DNA of 11,748 bases, taken from positions 1 to 11,748 of the forward strand of contig CALJXB010000446.1 of assembly GCA_937974415.1 (NCBI GenBank). The letters run 5' to 3'. The number at the start of each line of letters is the position of its first letter. The first letter of the stretch is position 1. The position numbers were made by a program, and so were the translations under genes. Below are positions 7,486 through 11,748 of this stretch, piece by piece. Source of the stretch: an uncultured Kiloniellales bacterium. GTDB taxonomy: Bacteria > Pseudomonadota > Alphaproteobacteria > Kiloniellales > JAKSDN01. The notes beneath the pieces were generated by a model. That model was not told the origin of the DNA and ran no database searches. It worked only from the letters and a program-made list of their open reading frames with translations.

Positions 7486-8606
7486 TCAACGTCGGCCGCA
7501 ACGATACCAGCCTGTTCGGCCACTGGTGGTGGACCGTAGACCGCTGGACCCTGGCGGCCGTCGCGGCCCTGATCGGCTTCGGCGTGATCCTGATCCTGGC
7601 GGCCTCGCCGGCCGCCGGCCAGCGTATCGGCCTGGACGGCTTCTACCTGGCCCAGCGCCACCTGGCGCTGCTGCCGCTGGCGCTTGCGACCCTCTTCGCG
7701 GTGTCGCTGCTCTCCCCGCGCTGGGTCAAGCGGATCGCCGTCGTCGGCTTCGTGGGCGCCGTCCTGCTGTGCCTGCTGACCCTCATCGCGGGCGACGAGA
7801 TCAAAGGCGCCACCCGGTGGATCGTGCTGTTCGGGTTTTCGTTGCAGCCCTCGGAGATCCTCAAGCCGACCTTCGCGGTGGTCTGCGCCTGGATGTTCGC
7901 CCACGGGGCCAAGGACCCGAGTTTCCCCGGCGCCTGGATCACCGTCGGCCTCGGCCTGCTGTCGGTTCTGCTTCTCATGCTGCAGCCGGACGTCGGCCAG
8001 ACCTTCGTCCTCACAGCGGTGTGGAGCGTGCAGTTCTTCCTCGCCGGCTTGCCCATGCTCTGGGTGGCGCTGATCGCGGTGGGCGCGGCTGCCGGCCTCA
8101 CCGGCGCCTATTTCGCCCTGCCCCACGTGTCCCAGCGGATCGACAGCTTCCTCGACCCCAGCGCCGGCGACCGCTACCAGATCCAGCGCTCCATGGAGGC
8201 CTTCATGAACGGCGGCCTGTTCGGCCGAGGGCCGGGCGAAGGCACCGTCAAGGGGCACCTGCCGGACGCCCATTCCGATTTCATCTTCGCCGTCGCCGGC
8301 GAGGAACTCGGCCTCCTGGCCTGCCTCCTGATCGTCGCCCTCTTCGCCCTGGTGGTGCTCAGGGGCTTCAGCCGGGCGTTTCACGACAACAGCCTGTTCG
8401 TCCTGCTGGCGACCGCCGGCCTGCTGACCCAGGTCGGCCTGCAGGCGCTCGTCAACATGGCCTCGAGCCTGCACCTGATCCCGACCAAGGGCATGACCCT
8501 GCCGTTCATCAGCTACGGCGGGTCGTCGCTGCTGGCCCTCGCGCTGACCCTCGGCATGGTATTGGCGCTGACCCGCCGCCGGGTCGGGCCGGGAGGCGAG
8601 CCATGA
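7482..8606 (+). CDS. ftsW: Septal peptidoglycan glycosyltransferase FtsW (SEDS family)
   Basis: FtsW polymerises lipid II into glycan strands at the septum as partner of FtsI and is activated through FtsQLB. The 374-residue protein is almost entirely hydrophobic with spacing that fits about ten membrane helices, the first at about 24-42. SEDS signatures are GATRWIVLFGFSLQPSEILKP (QPSE at 122-125), the SQRIDSFLDPSAGDRYQIQRSMEA region, GEGTVKGHLPDAHSDFIFAVAGEELG with Asp266 at the position of the proposed catalytic aspartate, and the C-terminal PTKGMTLPFISYGGSS. RodA is the main alternative, but the position between murD and murG in a dcw cluster and the LPxAHxDFIFA form favour FtsW. The cytoplasmic ends are short. 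It overlaps both neighbours by ATGA. Confidence 0.96.
   Translation: MINVGRNDTSLFGHWWWTVDRWTLAAVAALIGFGVILILAASPAAGQRIGLDGFYLAQRHLALLPLALATLFAVSLLSPRWVKRIAVVGFVGAVLLCLLTLIAGDEIKGATRWIVLFGFSLQPSEILKPTFAVVCAWMFAHGAKDPSFPGAWITVGLGLLSVLLLMLQPDVGQTFVLTAVWSVQFFLAGLPMLWVALIAVGAAAGLTGAYFALPHVSQRIDSFLDPSAGDRYQIQRSMEAFMNGGLFGRGPGEGTVKGHLPDAHSDFIFAVAGEELGLLACLLIVALFALVVLRGFSRAFHDNSLFVLLATAGLLTQVGLQALVNMASSLHLIPTKGMTLPFISYGGSSLLALALTLGMVLALTRRRVGPGGEP
8587..8595 (+). promoter_or_regulatory. Ribosome binding site of murG (GGCCGGGAG)
   Basis: GGCCGGGAG followed by G, with core GGAGG at 8592-8596, lies in the last codons of ftsW, about 6-7 bases before the ATG at 8603. It is identical to the strings before murE and murB. 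The reading frame of murG is open far upstream, so this site, together with homology, decides the start. Confidence 0.7.
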
Positions 8607-9802
8607 CGACGAACACGCAGGCGCCCGACGTCCGCAAGGCGGTGCTCGCCGCCGGCGGTACCGGCGGCCACATGTTCCCGGCCGAGGCGCTGGCCCGTGC
8701 GCTGCAAGCCCGCGGGGTCGCCGTGGCGCTGGTGACCGACCGCCGCGGCGGCGGCTTCGGCGGCGATCTGGCCGACATGGAAACCCACCACATCAGTGCC
8801 GGCGGCATCGCCGGCGGCAGCCCGATGAAGCGCCTGCGCGGCCTCCTCAGCCTGGCCCTCGGTGTGGTCCAGGCGCGCGGCCTGCTGCGCCGCATCGATC
8901 CCGATGCCGTCGTCGGCTTCGGCGCCTACGCCGCGGCGCCAACGGTGCTGGCCGGCAGCCTGCTCGGCCGGCGGGTCGTCCTGCACGAGCAGAACGCCGT
9001 GATGGGCCGGGCCAACCGCCTACTGGCCGGCCGAGCCGACCTCATCGCCACCGGTTTCGCGCGGGTCGCGGGCCTCAAGCCGGCGGACCAGGCCAAGGCG
9101 CGCATGACCGGCAACCCGGTCCGCCCCGAGATTCAGCTAGTGGGCCTGCAGCCCTATCCGGCGCCGAGCGCCAACGAGGCGATTCACCTGCTGGTGGTCG
9201 GCGGCAGCCAGGGCGCCAAGGTCTTCAACAGCGCCGTGCCGGCCGCCGTCGCGCGGCTGCCCGAGGCGATGCGCACCCGCCTGCGGGTCGTTCAACAGGT
9301 TCCCGGCGGCGAGCTCGACCAGGTTCAGGCCGCCTACCGGGACTGCGGCGTGACGGCCGAGCTGGCCGGCTTCTTCGACGACATGCCGGCGCGTCTGGCC
9401 CAGGCCCATCTGGTGATCTGCCGGGCCGGCGCCTCGACCGTGGCGGAGCTCGCCAGCGCCCGCCGGCCGGCGGTCCTGGTGCCCTTCCCCCACGCCACCG
9501 ACGACCACCAGACAGCCAACGCCCGGGCGCTGGTCGATCTCGAGGCGGGCTGGCTGATACCCGAACCCGATTTGACGCCCGAGGCGCTGGCCGACCAGCT
9601 TGAATCCCTGCTCGGAACGCCGGCCCGGCTGGAAGCGGCCGCCGGCCGTGCCGGCGAGCTGGCGCCCGGCGACGCCGCCGGCCGCCTCGCGGACTTGGTC
9701 TGCGGGACTGCCAACGACAACGGCGACCACAGTTGTAAGAGCGGCACCGAAGCGGAGAAGGATCCGGCGCCCCCGGCGAACCCGAAGGAGGCCGCGGCAT
9801 GA
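8603..9802 (+). CDS. murG: UDP-GlcNAc:lipid I N-acetylglucosaminyltransferase MurG
   Basis: MurG is a GT-B glycosyltransferase on the inner face of the membrane that adds GlcNAc to lipid I, giving lipid II. The product has 399 residues. The N-terminal domain carries the first glycine loop [16 protein letters not shown] (His23) and the [11 protein letters not shown] and [12 protein letters not shown] motifs. The C-terminal domain has the second glycine loop GGSQG (200-204), [16 protein letters not shown] and [14 protein letters not shown] (His297 to Gln303, donor-sugar site). Family members are usually near 360 residues, and the difference is a tail of about 33 residues (about 367-399) rich in Asp, Lys, Pro and Ala with two cysteines and no recognisable fold. 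The tail's codons contain a perfect ribosome binding site for murC. The start overlaps the ftsW stop as ATGA, and the frame is open upstream without meaning. Confidence 0.97.
   Translation: MTTNTQAPDVRKAVLAAGGTGGHMFPAEALARALQARGVAVALVTDRRGGGFGGDLADMETHHISAGGIAGGSPMKRLRGLLSLALGVVQARGLLRRIDPDAVVGFGAYAAAPTVLAGSLLGRRVVLHEQNAVMGRANRLLAGRADLIATGFARVAGLKPADQAKARMTGNPVRPEIQLVGLQPYPAPSANEAIHLLVVGGSQGAKVFNSAVPAAVARLPEAMRTRLRVVQQVPGGELDQVQAAYRDCGVTAELAGFFDDMPARLAQAHLVICRAGASTVAELASARRPAVLVPFPHATDDHQTANARALVDLEAGWLIPEPDLTPEALADQLESLLGTPARLEAAAGRAGELAPGDAAGRLADLVCGTANDNGDHSCKSGTEAEKDPAPPANPKEAAA
9785..9791 (+). promoter_or_regulatory. Strong ribosome binding site of murC (AAGGAGG)
   Basis: AAGGAGG, a full seven-base Shine-Dalgarno match, sits 7 bases before the first ATG of murC at 9799 and is encoded within the murG tail. 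It is the strongest such site in the window, suggesting that murC can start independently as well as by coupling to murG. Confidence 0.8.
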
Positions 9803-11246
9803 TGGCGCTGCCCTTCGATATCGGAACCTTGCACTTCATCGGCATCGGCGGCATCGGCATGTCCGGAATCGCCGAGATTCTGCACAACCTGGGCTACCGG
9901 GTGCAGGGCAGCGACGCCGCCGAGAACGCCAATGTCCAACGCCTGCGGGACATGGGCGTCGAAGTCCGGATCGGCCAAAGCGCGGACAATTTGGGCGAGG
10001 CCCGGGTCGCCGTCGTCTCCTCGGCGATCAAGGCGACCAACCCGGAGCTGACGGCGGCGCGCGACCGCTTCATCCCAGTGGTGCCGCGGGCCGAAATGCT
10101 GGGCGAGCTGATGCGCCTCAAGTGGTCCGTGGCGGTCGGCGGGACCCACGGCAAAACCACCACCACCTCGCTGATCGCCGCCGTGCTGGAGGCCGCCGAC
10201 TACGACCCCACGGTGATCAACGGCGGCATCATCAACGCCTACGGCACCAACGCCCGCCTCGGCGACGGCGACTGGATGGTGGTTGAGGCCGACGAGAGCG
10301 ACGGCAGCTTCGTCAAGCTGCCGGCCACGGTGGCGGTGGTCACCAACATCGACCCCGAGCACATGGAGTTCTACGGCTCGGAGGAGGCCTTGCACGACGC
10401 CTTCGAGGCCTTCGTGGAGAACATCCCCTTCTACGGCTTCGCCGTCCTCTGCCTCGACCATCCGGCGGTCCAGAGCCTGACCGGGCGGATCGAGGACCGG
10501 CGCATCGTGACCTACGGCTTCAGCCCCCAGGCCGACGTGCGCGCCGTCAACCTCGCCATCGCGCCCACCGGCGCCCGCTTCGACGTGGAGATCGCGGGAA
10601 GCAGGGACGCCGCCGCGCGCACCATCGAAGGGCTGAGCCTGCCCATGGTCGGGCGGCACAACGTGCAGAACGCCGTCTCCGCGGTCGCCGTGGCCAACGA
10701 GATGGGCATCGACGACGACGTCCTGAAGGCGGGACTGGCCGGCTTCGGCGGCGTCAAGCGGCGCTTCACCAGAACCGGCGAGGCCGGCGGCATCACCGTC
10801 ATCGACGACTACGCCCATCACCCGGTGGAAATCACCGCGGTCCTGGAGGCCGCCCGCCAGGCCACCCACGGCAAGGTCATCGCCGTCGTCCAGCCCCATC
10901 GCTATACCCGCCTCGCGGACCTCTTCGACGGCTTCTGCACCTGCTTCAACGATGCCGACCGGGTCGTCGTGGCCGATGTCTACGCCGCCGGGGAGACGCC
11001 CATCGCCGGGGCCGACCGGGACAGCCTGGCCGCCGGCCTGCGCTCGCGCGGACATCGCCACGTCACCGCCCTCGACGACCCTGCGGAACTGCCCGGCCTG
11101 ATCGCCGGTCTGGCCGAATCGGGCGATCTTGTGGTCTGTCTCGGTGCCGGCAGCATTACCGCCTGGGCCAATGCCTTGCCGGGTCAACTCAAGAGCGCCC
11201 TCGCCGCCCGCACGTCGCGCGGCGGCGCACGGCCGGGAGCGGCATC

Positions 11247-11250
<4 letters not shown>
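9799..11250 (+). CDS. murC: UDP-MurNAc:L-alanine ligase MurC
   Basis: MurC starts the stem peptide by adding L-alanine to UDP-MurNAc with ATP in the cytoplasm. The 483-residue product has the N-terminal glycine motif GIGGIGMSG (15-23), a [12 protein letters not shown] segment, P-loop GTHGKTTTT with Lys119, EADESDGSF (163-171), [11 protein letters not shown], the C-terminal [10 protein letters not shown] motif (336-345) and QPHRYTRL. All are diagnostic of MurC; the His in the P-loop and the DDYAHHP motif separate it from MurD, MurE and MurF. Two ATG codons are adjacent (9799 and 9802). The first forms the ATGA overlap with murG and lies 7 bases after the ribosome binding site, so it is preferred. 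Length is normal. The last 15 residues are a low-complexity Ala/Arg/Gly tail. murB follows with an ATGA overlap. Confidence 0.97.
11231..11239 (+). promoter_or_regulatory. Ribosome binding site of murB (GGCCGGGAG)
   Basis: GGCCGGGAG lies within the last codons of murC, 7 bases before the ATG at 11247 and 10 before the second ATG at 11250. It is the same nine-base string as before murE and murG. Confidence 0.6.

Positions 11251-11748
<498 letters not shown>

Noticed and set aside
7325..8602. Apparent long N-terminal extension of MurG inside ftsW
   Set aside because: The frame is open without coding character. The MurG glycine loop begins about 17 residues after the ATG at 8603, as in the family.
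9334..11187. 617-codon open frame on the minus strand across murG and murC
   Set aside because: It is the mirror of well-supported genes. In GC-rich DNA with strong third-position bias, stop codons are rare on the opposite strand. Its translation is low in recognisable motifs and it conflicts with conserved genes.

Overview
The window lies inside a division and cell wall (dcw) cluster of a GC-rich Gram-negative bacterium. Ten genes lie on the + strand in the order ftsL (3' end), ftsI, murE, murF, mraY, murD, ftsW, murG, murC, murB (5' part). The likely source is an alphaproteobacterium, perhaps of the Rhodospirillales type. This rests on the canonical gene order, the strong GC3 bias, the MurE DNPR motif for meso-diaminopimelate, the alphaproteobacterial look of the FtsI membrane anchor and of the MurF P-loop (GSVGKTGTKE), and the use of GTG and TTG starts. 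The taxonomic placement is inference from remembered family features, not from a search.

Layout: 1-261 is the C-terminal part of FtsL. 258-2027 is FtsI (PBP3), the septal transpeptidase. 2014-3492 is MurE and 3489-4943 is MurF, which complete the UDP-MurNAc-pentapeptide. 4953-6044 is MraY (lipid I synthase). 6055-7485 is MurD, which adds D-Glu. 7482-8606 is FtsW, the septal glycosyltransferase. 8603-9802 is MurG (lipid II synthase). 9799-11250 is MurC, which adds L-Ala. 11247 to the window end is the first 167 codons of MurB, which makes UDP-MurNAc.

Together the genes cover most of the route from UDP-GlcNAc-enolpyruvate to lipid II (MurB, MurC, MurD, MurE, MurF, MraY, MurG), plus the septal polymerase and crosslinking pair (FtsW and FtsI) and one part of their FtsQLB regulator (FtsL). 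There is no gap longer than 10 bases. Six of the nine junctions are 4-base ATGA stop/start overlaps, one is a 14-base overlap and two are gaps of 9 and 10 bases. I see no promoter, terminator, RNA gene, mobile element, CRISPR array or strand switch, so the whole window looks like the middle of one polycistronic operon with tight translational coupling.

No undescribed system is visible: this is a conserved core region. The observations worth a second look are small: the coupling architecture, a shared nine-base string carrying the ribosome binding site before three starts, the murE start choice, a C-terminal tail on MurG, a tandem 12-base repeat in murF and a small substitution in an MraY motif.
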